Shown here: positions 47,076-58,900 of the stretch, piece after piece
Position numbering within the stretch: position 1 is the first letter of the stretch
How the letters are laid out: the number at the start of each line of letters is the position of its first letter
IMG/VR virus record: IMGVR_UViG_3300021356_000010
Coordinates: 17,721-81,720 of that record
DNA length: 64,000 nt
From: a virus
Direction: 5' to 3' (one strand)
The notes under the pieces: model-generated
What the model was told of the DNA's origin: nothing
Seen by the model: the letters and a program-made list of their open reading frames with translations, nothing else
The model's database searches: none
Position numbers and translations under genes: made by a program

Positions 47076-50000
47076 TATGCCTTAATTACGAACTTCGCTG
47101 CAAAGAATGGTTGGATTAGAGGAATAGTTCTGTTTGGTTTTAGTTTAACAGTTGGAATTAATGCCTTCGATGAATCTAGTTGGAAATTTCCAATATTAAT
47201 TCTACTACCCATTTCAGTATGATTGAATAATACTTCAGTGGTATTACCTCCACCCATGCCTGTAGTCTTTGTTCCAGCACCATTTGTGTTACCCCATCCA
47301 TACACTGTTGTTGGATCACCAAATGCAGTGTTAGAAATATAATGTGAGTGAGTCAAAGTTCCACCTTCTGGTGAATACAAAGCAACGTTTGCAGTAGATT
47401 CTAGAGTATCTAATGCTCCAAGCCATCTGTTGTCACTACCACCACTATTATCTAACTGCAAACTACTATCTGTTGGTGACGCCCACCAGTTTGTATATGA
47501 AATACTAAAGTTCCAGTCAGAGAAGTTGGATGATGGTGCATCAGGAACACCAGGCCAATCACTCAAGTTATTGTTATTAACTGTCTGGTTGTCACCATAT
47601 ACAGCTTGAGCATTCCAGAACAAGAGTCCAGTATTTACATCCAAACTAGTAGCACTGAGCATATCATGAGTATGAGCAGGAATATCAGTTAGAGTATCAA
47701 CTAGTGGTCCAACAAAAGTAGAGACATTTCCTTGGACATTAAAGTTAATACTACCAGATATACCATCATATCCAGTTGTTGTGACGTTACCGATGCTAAA
47801 GAATGCACCTGCAGTGCCTTGATCATCAGCATCACCATCATCTTCTACTTGTTCTAGTGGTAGTGGTCCGCCTGCATCCACAGTATCAATATACCAATCA
47901 CCACCAACAGAACCAACTGTTTCTCCAGAACCAGTTCCAGGTAATCCAGGAGGAGCAAATCGTGTAGGTGCAATAGGAGAAGCAGCAGAGTTTCCATCTA
48001 CATTGCCACTTCCAAACATTCTTCTATTTCTTGTGTCAGGAAGATTGAAGTTTCCAAAGTAAGTAACAGTTTGACCTGAGACAAACTTTGATCCATCACC
48101 ACCATATCTGTTTCCAATGACTTCCCATAGATCTGGATAATCAAGAACAGATAATTGCTGTCCTGCACATTCAATAAATCCAGGATATCTGGAATCTAAC
48201 TCACCATCTAACTGTCCCCAGTTACCTTGAGAATCTCTGAAAACACTAATAATAGTTCCAATTGCTAATCCATCCATTTTTGTTCTTGGAGTAGCATTAT
48301 ACCACGTTGATTTATCATTTCCTTCTGGAGATGATGCTAACGTTTCTACAGTCCATTCATCCGAAACTCCGCCAATATTAACTGTTATAGATGTTAATGG
48401 ACTTCCAAAAGCTCCTGTTTGTAGTCTTAAACTAATAGGATCTCCTGGTGTATATGAACCAGTATATGGAGCAGCTGTCCATGTAGTTCCATTATCAAAA
48501 CTTACCGCATGGAAGTTAGCTTGTTGTACATTAGTAGTAATAATTATTGAAGCAGATGCTGTGATACCAGCAGGCACAATAGTATTACTATAGATCATAG
48601 TATTTGCGAACTGATTGGTTCTATCATTAAATGTAAATTGATCAGGTACAGTATCTCCAGCAGTTCCTGTAATGACTCTCCATTCATCTGTGAAAGAACT
48701 ACCAGCTTGTCCAACTGTAACAAATGCAAGTTTGTTCTCATTTGGTTGAGAAGGAGAAGTTGTCCTAATTTGTAAATCTTGTGTATTTGCAACTTTAGTA
48801 GTAGCATCTGGTGTTACCCAAGCACCATCACCAATTTTAATTTCATAACTTGATGCGTCACCACCTTGCTCAGAAATACTAACCAAAGCAGGAGTGTTTA
48901 TACCAGTAATAGTTTGTACATTACTCTCAATTAATGTATTAACAGCAACATCTTCTGCATTGATAAAGTTGAAAGGATCTGGGTTATCATCGATAATCAA
49001 AATTGTCGTTACATCCCAATCTACAATAGATCCAGATCCAACAGTTACAAACGCTGAGCTAACAGTATTAACTGTAGATCCAGAAGACATTCTTATTTGT
49101 AATTCTTGACCATTTGATATAATGGCACTGCTTGCATTCTGATCAACTCCATCGAGAATGATTGATGCAAATTGGTTTGCCAATCCATTAATTGTTGCTG
49201 TTACACTGACCAAAGCATCTTCTGTAAGACCAGTGATTACAGCAACGTCACTAATAATATCTGTATCTAATGGTTGCTCATCAACATCAGTAAAATCAAA
49301 TGGGTTAGGAATTAACAGTGGAGGATCTTTAGTTATAATACTCCATTGTGCATCAACTGTTTCTCCTACATCACCCCAAGCTAGAGTTGCAGTTTTTACT
49401 GTTGTATATACATCAGGAGACTCCATAGTAAGTTCTAATATATCTCCATTAACAACAGTTGTTGAAGATCCTACATTAGTACCATTTTTTATGATCTCAG
49501 CACCATTGTTAGCAGTACATGGAACCTCAATATTAATTCCACTAACTGTAACAGAATCAAGTGTTGTATATTGTGTAAGAATATTGGCACCACTAATAGT
49601 TTCAAAATTTACTACTGGATTTGGATTACCATCTTCACTATCATATGTGATTGTTATGGATCCACTTTCACCTGCAGCAGATTGACCTCCACCAGTACCA
49701 ATACTAGAAGTAGCAATATTTGGCACAAGTAATCCTACAATAGGATCAGTGTGATATGAAGCGTTATAGTAACTTCCTCCACCACTACCACCACCAGCAT
49801 TCTGGTCATTAGATGGCGTAGCTCCAGCACCACCACCAGGGGTGCCACCGCCACCGCCACCGCCCGCAGGACCATCTAGAATTGCAGTTCTTGTGATGTC
49901 GAAACTATTACAGTGGTCTCCATTAGGAGCAGTACATACTCCACAAGTATCGTTACTACACCAACCATAAGGACTTCCACCTCTTTTCTGTCCAGGAGTC

Positions 50001-50761
50001 CATTTATATCCGTCTTTAATGATTTGATTAGCAGATTCATTGGAAGGAGTGTCGTAATAAATTGTTGTTCCATTCCACAAGATAACCAATTTTCTAATAG
50101 CAGTAGTTGGATCAGTTTGAGGAGCACCAGATCTTGTATGCCAACCATTATTAACATTTAAACAAAGAGGATTCTGATTCAACCCACCAGTAGCTGTTCT
50201 GGTTTGACTACCACCAGTACCACCAGCAAAGTTTGATGCGTTACTGCCATTTTGTAAATTCGCAGTACCAGAAAATGTCTGAGAAGCATCACCTCCATTT
50301 TTATTATACTGCACAGCACCCTGAGTACCAGCACCACCAGCACCGCCGCCACCACCAGCAACTACAATGTATTGAGCAGCAGTAGCATCATAAACATAGG
50401 AAGCAGCGCCGCCGCCGCCTCCACCACCAGAAGCAGCAGAGTCTCCAGCATCACCACCGTTTCCACCTTTACCAGCGGTACTTCCGTTAGTTCCTCCGTT
50501 GCCGCCATCAGCACCAACTAAGTTACTGACACCACCGCCTCCTCCACCACCAACATAAATGGTGAGAACATTACCAGCAGTCACATACATTGATCCATTG
50601 ATTCTGGCACCATCACCACCAGTTCCACCTGCAGATCCAACATCACTGCCCGATCCACCGCCACCAGCTCCGTGAATCTCGTAATCGAGATATTGAACTG
50701 TAGCAGGAACTGTAAAACTATAAGAACCTGGGGTATTAAATGTCTCTGTAATCGCTGCCAT
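47072..50761 (-). CDS. Glycine-rich, Ig-repeat tail-fibre adhesin-like protein with collar domain (1229 aa)
   Basis: Residues 1-145 begin MAAITETFNTPGSYSFTVPA and hold long glycine runs alternating with short strands (VLTIYVGGGGGGGVS; YIVVAGGGGGAGG), a glycine-rich domain known from phage fibres. A further Gly run and a cluster of four Cys (WCSNDTCGVCTAPNGDHC) lie near residues 265-345. Four tandem Ig-like units of about 100 residues follow, encoded roughly at 48340-49630. The C-terminal part has a tail-collar domain (YPGFIECAGQQLSVLDYPDL; GNFNLPDTRNRRMFGSGN). It is likely the distal receptor-binding fibre protein; host receptor unknown. The oxygenase cluster follows directly. Confidence 0.8.
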   Translation of the reverse strand: MAAITETFNTPGSYSFTVPATVQYLDYEIHGAGGGGSGSDVGSAGGTGGDGARINGSMYVTAGNVLTIYVGGGGGGGVSNLVGADGGNGGTNGSTAGKGGNGGDAGDSAASGGGGGGGAASYVYDATAAQYIVVAGGGGGAGGAGTQGAVQYNKNGGDASQTFSGTANLQNGSNASNFAGGTGGSQTRTATGGLNQNPLCLNVNNGWHTRSGAPQTDPTTAIRKLVILWNGTTIYYDTPSNESANQIIKDGYKWTPGQKRGGSPYGWCSNDTCGVCTAPNGDHCNSFDITRTAILDGPAGGGGGGGTPGGGAGATPSNDQNAGGGSGGGSYYNASYHTDPIVGLLVPNIATSSIGTGGGQSAAGESGSITITYDSEDGNPNPVVNFETISGANILTQYTTLDSVTVSGINIEVPCTANNGAEIIKNGTNVGSSTTVVNGDILELTMESPDVYTTVKTATLAWGDVGETVDAQWSIITKDPPLLIPNPFDFTDVDEQPLDTDIISDVAVITGLTEDALVSVTATINGLANQFASIILDGVDQNASSAIISNGQELQIRMSSGSTVNTVSSAFVTVGSGSIVDWDVTTILIIDDNPDPFNFINAEDVAVNTLIESNVQTITGINTPALVSISEQGGDASSYEIKIGDGAWVTPDATTKVANTQDLQIRTTSPSQPNENKLAFVTVGQAGSSFTDEWRVITGTAGDTVPDQFTFNDRTNQFANTMIYSNTIVPAGITASASIIITTNVQQANFHAVSFDNGTTWTAAPYTGSYTPGDPISLRLQTGAFGSPLTSITVNIGGVSDEWTVETLASSPEGNDKSTWYNATPRTKMDGLAIGTIISVFRDSQGNWGQLDGELDSRYPGFIECAGQQLSVLDYPDLWEVIGNRYGGDGSKFVSGQTVTYFGNFNLPDTRNRRMFGSGNVDGNSAASPIAPTRFAPPGLPGTGSGETVGSVGGDWYIDTVDAGGPLPLEQVEDDGDADDQGTAGAFFSIGNVTTTGYDGISGSINFNVQGNVSTFVGPLVDTLTDIPAHTHDMLSATSLDVNTGLLFWNAQAVYGDNQTVNNNNLSDWPGVPDAPSSNFSDWNFSISYTNWWASPTDSSLQLDNSGGSDNRWLGALDTLESTANVALYSPEGGTLTHSHYISNTAFGDPTTVYGWGNTNGAGTKTTGMGGGNTTEVLFNHTEMGSRINIGNFQLDSSKALIPTVKLKPNRTIPLIQPFFAAKFVIKAY

Positions 50762-50765
50762 GGTT

Positions 50766-51644
50766 TTATATTTTAATTATGTATTCGACAATCATGAAAG
50801 GAGCTACTGTAGTATCAAAAGTAACTGGATCTTTTACATCTATAGTTATCTCTGTTCTGATATTACTTGCTGGAATTTGTGTTGTTGGATAAGTAAATTG
50901 CATGTTAGAGCTATAGTCTAACGGAGATGTTGGAACTTGAACTCTATGATCATGCGAAGCACCTGTTACAGTTGTGTCATCTGGAGCAGAAATTCTGTAA
51001 AGTAAATTGCCAGCAAATGGACGACAATTGTTGCCACTATAAGACTCAGCAGCATCGGTTGGACCAATTCCAGGAGAGACAACATAATTACCAGTACAGT
51101 TAAGGACAGCCTGATTACCTGTATGTCCATGTCCCTGATAGTGCTGATCTGTAATGATAGCAGTTGGTGTATTTTCAGGTCCCGTAAATAAAGGAAATCC
51201 TTCTAGATCATCAGTAAAAGTATCAATTGTAAAATTTCCAGAATAAGAAATATTTTGAGTTGTTCCTATATTTGATCTAACATCAAATTCAGCACCAATT
51301 CTTGGTGTTACACCATCAGATAAAACTTGAGAAAGATATGTTCCAGTAGCAGCTCCAGGTACAAGATATTTTGCACCGATGTCTGGTAACTGAAACTCAT
51401 CATCTGCCATCTCTTCAGGTATTTTAGCAAATTTAGAGTCAGATCCCACCCCAAGAACTTCTGCCAATGCTGGATATAAATCTTGTTTCAAGATAGATCC
51501 ATCACATCTTAAAAATCCTGCAGGCAATTTTGTTCTAAAATCTCCAAGATCTGGAAGATTTGCAGTAGGTAAATCCGTGGTAAATACTTGGATACTTCCA
51601 ACTACGCCACCGTATTTTGCTTTTTGTACCGCGTAATTTGCCAT
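50766..51644 (-). CDS. Tail-collar domain fibre protein (292 aa)
   Basis: The N-terminal part reads VVGSIQVFTTDLPTANLPDL, then LPAGFLRCDGSILKQDLYPA and FQLPDIGAKYLVPG, the phage tail-collar domain pattern (GxI...P.GwxxCdG...Yp.L......fxLPD). The middle has HGHTGNQAVLNC, and the end is beta-rich. Its start overlaps the 429-residue gene's stop by one base (TAATG). At 292 residues it is a short fibre or fibre-tip protein. One of three collar-domain genes in a row. Confidence 0.8.
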   Translation of the reverse strand: MANYAVQKAKYGGVVGSIQVFTTDLPTANLPDLGDFRTKLPAGFLRCDGSILKQDLYPALAEVLGVGSDSKFAKIPEEMADDEFQLPDIGAKYLVPGAATGTYLSQVLSDGVTPRIGAEFDVRSNIGTTQNISYSGNFTIDTFTDDLEGFPLFTGPENTPTAIITDQHYQGHGHTGNQAVLNCTGNYVVSPGIGPTDAAESYSGNNCRPFAGNLLYRISAPDDTTVTGASHDHRVQVPTSPLDYSSNMQFTYPTTQIPASNIRTEITIDVKDPVTFDTTVAPFMIVEYIIKI

Positions 51645-52933
51645 TAATATGCCCTAATAATGTACAAAACAACCAGTTTTGGTGTAGGTATAGTAGTAGT
51701 AATATTTAGTGCTCCTGGTAGGTTATTTGGCGTCACATTAGAAGTTACATTTGTAGCAAGGTTTGAAGGAACTCTTAGTGTAGAGTCGTTATCACTATAC
51801 TCAATTTGAAACGTTTGGTGGTCATGTGATTCAATTCTCTGAGATGGTTGTCCAACAGGAGGATTATTTACCACATTGAAGTCAATACCAGAATGATTAA
51901 AGAAAACCTCTAATGGTTTATGCTCTCCATTACTTCCAGAACCATCTCCATGGTTAAAAGAACCAGGATCCCAGTTTCTGTGAGTTGTATCAATAGGATC
52001 TCCACCTAAACCATATGGTGCCTGATCAACTGGATTGAATACTCTATTATGTGCTGCAAAGTTTGGTTCTCTAAGTGGGTCTGGAATATCAGGTGCATCC
52101 AAACGACCAATCCAGTTAGAAATACCGTGAGAATATACTTCTTTTGGTTTTAAGTTAGTTGGTGGAACTTCTGATTGAACATTACCAAGAACAACTCCAG
52201 GACTTCCATTTCCTAATGCACTACCACTTGGTTCCTCAAAACCACTAACTTGAATCTGAGTTTCAAATATACCAAGAAAATCGTCAAATCCTGCTTTGAA
52301 GAAATCATAACCAAATTCTCTAGAGCAAGAAACTCCAGATCCAGGTTTAGTGCTATTGATACCTGCGATACTTGGAACACTAGTTGGGTGAGTATGAATT
52401 GGCATATGCCTTCTACCCAATTTCCTAGCGCCCGTATATAATGTTCTAACTCCTACACCAGGATCAAATTCTTGCCCTTCAATTCTTCCACTAAAATCAC
52501 TTTCTGGATCATAAGTGAATAGAATATCTGTATTTGCATCAGATATTCTGTTTGGAGCTCCATTATCAGTATTAGCACCAATATATTGTCCTACGACTGC
52601 TGCTGCTTCTGCAGTATCAATCGCAGCTTCAATAGCATTAGCGCCAAAATAATCTGTTTGAATATCAGAAAGAGATTTTTGCGAGATGTCAGGCAAAAAG
52701 AATTGGTGAGTTGGATTGTTTATGTTCCATGGAAAATCAAGAACACTAAATCCAGGACTAGCACCATATGTTTCACCAATTGCTTGTGCTAACAATGGGT
52801 AATCTCTAGCAGAGACTCCTGCTCCATCACAAATAATCCAACCCTTAGGTATCTCAGACAAGGCTCCCGTCCATGGCATGATAGTGCCAATGGCGGCAGC
52901 CTTCATCGTTTTTATTGCGCCGTAGTTTGCCAT
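51644..52933 (-). CDS. Tail-collar domain fibre protein (429 aa)
   Basis: The N-terminal region AIGTIMPWTGALSEIPKGWI then ICDGAGVSARDYPLLAQAIG and HQFFLPDISQKSL is a good collar domain match. The central region has KLGRRHMPIHTHPTSVPSIA and HDHQTFQIEYSDN, His-x-His patterns typical of fibre proteins that may bind metal. The C-terminus ends LVVLYIIRAY, related to the ends of its two neighbours (FVIKAY, IVEYIIKI). It is directly adjacent to the giant fibre gene and overlaps the 292-residue gene by one base. Confidence 0.82.
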   Translation of the reverse strand: MANYGAIKTMKAAAIGTIMPWTGALSEIPKGWIICDGAGVSARDYPLLAQAIGETYGASPGFSVLDFPWNINNPTHQFFLPDISQKSLSDIQTDYFGANAIEAAIDTAEAAAVVGQYIGANTDNGAPNRISDANTDILFTYDPESDFSGRIEGQEFDPGVGVRTLYTGARKLGRRHMPIHTHPTSVPSIAGINSTKPGSGVSCSREFGYDFFKAGFDDFLGIFETQIQVSGFEEPSGSALGNGSPGVVLGNVQSEVPPTNLKPKEVYSHGISNWIGRLDAPDIPDPLREPNFAAHNRVFNPVDQAPYGLGGDPIDTTHRNWDPGSFNHGDGSGSNGEHKPLEVFFNHSGIDFNVVNNPPVGQPSQRIESHDHQTFQIEYSDNDSTLRVPSNLATNVTSNVTPNNLPGALNITTTIPTPKLVVLYIIRAY

Positions 52934-55900
52934 TTAGATTTCCATCAACCACCAACCAACAGCGGTGCTTGGTACGTTACTAGCACCACCATCATTATTT
53001 ATTGGTCCCGCATAAACTAGACCGAACGCGGCATTTGGAGTTGTGACAACCAATTCACCACCATTATGCTGTGATAGATCAACACCAGTTACATCAGCAG
53101 CGATGTTAGTAGCATCACCCTGAATTGGTGTGCCAGTGCTAGCACGAATGATCAACTTAAGATCATACTTGAGGTTACCACCAAGGTCAATAATTCTAAC
53201 CATATCACCATTTGATGGATTAGCGGGTAACTTAACATATAGATCTCCAGTTGCATTGGTGAAGTAGTTAATGTTAGGAGTAATTACTCCAGCATCACCA
53301 CCAGCAATTGTAATATAATCCCATCTTCTTGCTCCAGTTGGACCATAGAAGTATTCGATACCACCAAGATCAACAGTTCCGTTATCTTGAACCTTAAAGA
53401 TCTTAGTACCATTACTATTGACGGTTAGATTTCCACCGTTAAGAACTAGATCACCAGCAAATGTATTTTCTCCTAAACCATTTGAGAAGTATTCACCAGC
53501 AATTTCAAGTTTTCCTAGGTTGTTAGAGAAGTGGAGTCTGTTATTGGTATCAGCAGCATCTCTGATTATAAAGTTTCCACCCTTGATAGTGGTGTTTCCA
53601 GTATCATCTTCAACCAAGAACTTATCAAATCCAGCACCAACACTAAGGTCACCAAGGATTCTAGTATTGCCTTGGGCACTATCTACATCAAATACAACCG
53701 TAGGAACAGTATCGCCGTCCGTGATGATTAGTTTTTGATCACCAGGAGCAGTAGATCCATGAATAGTTGTAGTATCGAAGATGTCACAGGTTCCTCTGAT
53801 AAATGTATTACCAGTTGTCGATTCAACTTGGAATGTTACAACTGCTGGATCGCCACCATCATTAATGGTGAATTTCTGAGTAGATGTTAGAGAAGTGATT
53901 AGAGATTCAATCTTCAAGAATTCATTATCATTGATTCTGATATAATCACCTGTTCTCAGAGATCCACCAAATTCCGCAGTTTCTAGTTGAGTATCAACGT
54001 TAGTAAGTTCTTCTTTAGAGTAACTTACATTTTCACTCTTCTCAATTCTAAAGATTGGTGTATTATCAGCATGAACTCCTGCTGTGGTGCCATCAACACC
54101 TCTTTCAACCTTAACACGAATACCTTCAGGATCGGTTACATCACTCAAGTTAGTAAGTTCAATGACTCTAACCAATTCAGATGCTGTTTCTTGTGCATCT
54201 GTTCCGCTAGCAATTAGCAGGTAATCACCTAGAAGAATTTGTCCAACTGAATTAGAACTCAATCTAACAAATTCTTCAGATGCTGGCATGTTAGCAACAC
54301 CTTGAGTATCAAGAGTCTTTCCACCAATATCAATCTTCTTATAAAGATCTAGGTTGAAATTATCTGGTAATCCACCTGCAGGTTGTCCTGCAACAGGAGT
54401 TCCAAAGACACCCCTAACAATATTGACGCCACCAGCATTCAATCCACCGTTCTGTTGGATATCTCCATCAAAGTCTGCTCTTGCTTTTACATACAACGCA
54501 TTATTAATTGTGGTTGTTCCACCAACACCACCAATGTCGAGAGTAGAAGCAGTTGTAGCAAGTCTGACAGTAGAAGGTCCTCCACTAGCGGTTAAGAATT
54601 CAAATCTAGAATTCAAGGAGAACAATCTTCCAGTTCCAGAACCAGCAGTATATCCAGAACCAACCTCAACATCACCATCTAGTGAGATGTTCTTGTTCTG
54701 AATGGTGAGTTGAGAACTAGAACTTGAGAATGCTCCACCAATAGTAATAGTAGAACTATAACTATCATCTAGATTGGAGACTGTTCCGATATCAATCGTA
54801 GAATCTTGTGAGTTTCTATGAATGTTCAGAGTTGTAACTTCAGATTGATCACCAAATGTTAGAGTTTGAGTTTGTGCATAGTTGCCAAAATCGAAACTCA
54901 TTGTCTCGGTATTGGTCGATTCATTAGCAAACTGGATGTTGCTTGCATTCATGATGAACCTGACTGTCTCAGGTGTTTCCATCATGTCAAGTGTTCCGCT
55001 GGTGGTATCAAAATCACCAACGAAGATTTCTAATCCACCGTTAATCTGAAGATTACCAGTGATGTTAGTAGATCCAATAATAACATGATCTGTTCCGATT
55101 GAATTTAACTGACCAAGAGTAGCATTAACACTCATTCTACCCTGACCAATTGGTCCAGGAGTTGTAGAAATACGGAATGCTGCGATATCCTCTGGACTTT
55201 CGCTATCTCCACCAACCAACAATGCATGGTCTTGATTGGTAAGAGTTCTAAACTGTAGTCCTTCTTTTAAGAAGTTGAGAACCTTCTTACCACTGATGAA
55301 TGTGTTACCAACAACATCGAAGTTTGCACGAGGTTCAGTGAATAGAGGATCAGTCCAAGCAGTCTTAGCAGACTCCCATGGAGTTCTTGCGATGGTATTA
55401 ACACCAACCTTAAAGTCTCCCCAATATTCAGTCTCAGTTCTGATTGCTTCTGCACCAATAACTCCAAGTTCCTTCCAATTAGAATTAGAGAATTCAACTG
55501 TTGGAGCATCACCAGTTGCATTAGAAACTACGGTATCCCAAACTAGAGTTTGAGCACCAACAGCATCAATTGCTTGGAAATGTAGATAGTTATTATTTCC
55601 ACTGAACGCATCTCCAGGAGGAGAATAAATCGTCCAGGTTAGGTTGATTGATGGTTCTGGATAGAAGTTCTTAAATCTGATTTGAGAAGCAGAAGTAATT
55701 CCTAGTTCAGAACATGTAATATCTAATCCACTAGTAAAATCAACAAATGTAATCTTGACGACATTTGTGTCATCAAAGATGATGTTACCAATGCTAGTAT
55801 TTGCAATGTTGGTGAAGTAGTTAGATAGAATCCATCCCATGGATCCTGTGCTTCCAACCTCAGAACCCTTGAACAGAACATCTCCAGATCTTGGAATAAC

Positions 55901-58900
55901 GCCATTGTAATTAACGAGCTGTTCAGGGAAGACTCTAGATCCTTCAATAGGAGCATTAGGATCTGCAGGAACCTCTGGAGATTGGTTTGGTGATAGGTTT
56001 GATGGAACACCTCCAATAGTATGAGTCAAGAACTTATATTCTTGTCCCTGTCCTCTAGAGTTGAATCCGAAGATCGCAGATTGAATTCTGTTCTTACCAA
56101 TTCTGATATCACCTCTGCTAGGATCAGGCAACCATCCAGTTCTATCAAGACTCTCATCTTGCTGCTCGAAGGTTACAGGATCAATAGAAGAAACATAAGA
56201 ACGAATGATTAAGGAATGACGTTCCTGAGACAGATCTTCGTCCTGTACAGCAATAAGAATAGGAGACTCAAATGTATTGACAAGTTGTCCATCACCACCA
56301 ACAACCGTAATGTTCTGGTTGAACGTTACAGGTGTATCGAAGGTGGTAACGAGACCGCCTACTACATCCTCATCATCGCCATCATCTTCTAGGATTGCAG
56401 CATCGATGAATGTCTCTTCACCAGTGATAGCATTGATTCTTCTGTTACCAATATACAGGTCACCCTGAGAGTTGATACCAGTGTAGAAGACGATACCAGC
56501 GTCTTGTTTCTTACTTTGTGCGTAGAAGTCCTCTTCGGGTGTTAGGACGATCTCCTGACGTGCTGGGAGACCTGTGGAGTAGTTACCAGGACCGAAACCA
56601 AGATATTCAAACGTATGGTTACCAGCACGAGCGATAGATGGTCTTCTAAGTTCAACGTAGTAACGCTGATCTGACATGACCGTGCTATCACCAGAAATAG
56701 GAATACGACGGTCTTCTGAACCAGAAGTTGCGTTGCCCTCTTGTGCTCTGACTCTGTTATCAATTACATTTCCATTACCATCAGAGGTTGTATTGGTGTA
56801 TTCATTATTAATAAACGCTGGTTGATCAAATAGATCCTCAACCAATTCCTTGGTTACAGAGTTCTTGTAGTCATTAGTTGTAACTAAACCATGAATGTAG
56901 TTATCAGCAGCAGAGAATGTTGATGGTGGGTCAATTAGCAACTCATAGTATGCTTTTTCCTTGTTAGAAGTACCATTCTTCTTAAACCAAAGAGGATCGT
57001 TCTTGTAGTTTAGTGGATACAGTCTGCTAACTGGTTGTGAGAACTTAAACTTCTTAAAGTTCTCAGCAACACCAGCACCTGTTGGGAATGGTGAAACATT
57101 GCCACGGAGTGCAGTTAGATAGTAGATACCATCTTGCTGACCAGCAATTCTGCGCTGTAGTGTCTCATAACCAAAGATGTAGAAGGTATCTTCAATAACA
57201 CCTGCATCTTCGACACTATCAACGTAGTATTCAACACCTGCGCTATCTTGAATACGATCACCAGGAGTGATGGTATAAACGTTAGCGCCGTTTTGCTTGT
57301 AATAATACTCAGGATAATTTTTTCTGATTAGTGTTTTCAGAGGTAGCGATTTGCCCATATCCTGGTCTTCCAGCATATCAGCAAAGACAGCACCCTGAGT
57401 AAATCTAGTATCATAATACTCACTATACTCAAGTTTGCCACCACGGATGTTCTTGATGATTAGATAGTGATCACCACCAACACTGTAGTATGCATGAATA
57501 TTAGCGAGACCAGAAGAATTACCAGTGAAAGCAACTTCGTTCGCAGGAACACTTTGTGTCTTACTTACAGTGAAATCTCCGCCCTGAGGTGCAGTAATCT
57601 TAACTGTAGTAAATACTTCGTTTCTTAGACCAGGGAAGTTGATCGCATCAACAGCATGGTCGAAGACTGTCAGTTCTAGATACTTGATTGTAGGATCAAG
57701 AGTATCCTCAACATATCTACCACTTTGGATAGAAGCTTGAATACCAGAAGCAAACTTAGCATACTGGATGTAGTTGATACCAGATCCAGTTAAATCCTTC
57801 TTATAAGGATCATATGCAGCATCTAGGTTTAGATTGTTATCAGCAAAGTCCTGTCTGGTATAACCAATGTATTCATCTGCCTGAACTGGGTTGCTAAAGC
57901 GAGCACCATAGACAGATCCAGTTACAGGTTTGAGTAGGAGTTTTTGAGGAACAAGTTTTCTGGTGTCGTCAGTTCTTGTCTTAAGAACGAAACCATTGAT
58001 AGGATCTCTAGCATTCTCAAGATACTTAGGAATGACATATCTGATCTTGTAGGTTCTCTCATCCTTGTCACGGTCATCCTTAACACGCTCGAACCACATG
58101 TCTGTGGTCTTAGGTCTATCAGCATAATCACTCTGATGAATTCTCCAGAAGATATTTGATTGCTTGACAGAATCTGGTTGAGAGGAAACTTCATCCTTAC
58201 ACTGGATGAACCACTTACCAGAATCAGTTGCAGTATCAGTAAAACCAGGATCAAATCTTACAGGACTTCTTCTCTTGTTAGCATATACTTCAAACTCAAT
58301 AGAAGTCTGACCAGATCCAAACTGAATTGGATTTACATTATTGATAGCATCCGCATGTGTTTTGTGTATGGTGAATACTTTGTTGTTTTGATAACGAGCA
58401 AAGAACTCTTTGACTGGATTAATTTTTCCTAGATTTGCATCATTTGGATCAGTTACAGCAACGTCAGAATCATTCTCGAACGTTGTAGAAACTGCTGGTA
58501 GAGTGCCACCAGTAACAGCTCTGAAGAATACCTTTTGAGGAGTTACAGAAGCAAATGGTACATCGAAGATGTTAGAGACATCAGTCTCAATACCAGCATT
58601 TACAGTATTGGTTAGGTTACAACCATACTTGTGTAGATCATAAGAATCATCAGTTAGGAACTGATAGATATCAATTTCAACGTTTGGATCAATACCTTCG
58701 GTCTCAGAAGCATAGATGTAGATACCTGCTGCAGCATTCTCTTTAGAAGTTGCAAGCATCAACTTAGTTTGATCACTACCATTGAAGAATGTAGTGTTGC
58801 TATAATCTTCTGGTTGTGTTCTTCTGCCAGGAGCAATTACATAGTATGTTCTATTGGTCTCGAAACCATTTGGTAGTCTGATGAGACGCTTATCAACATC

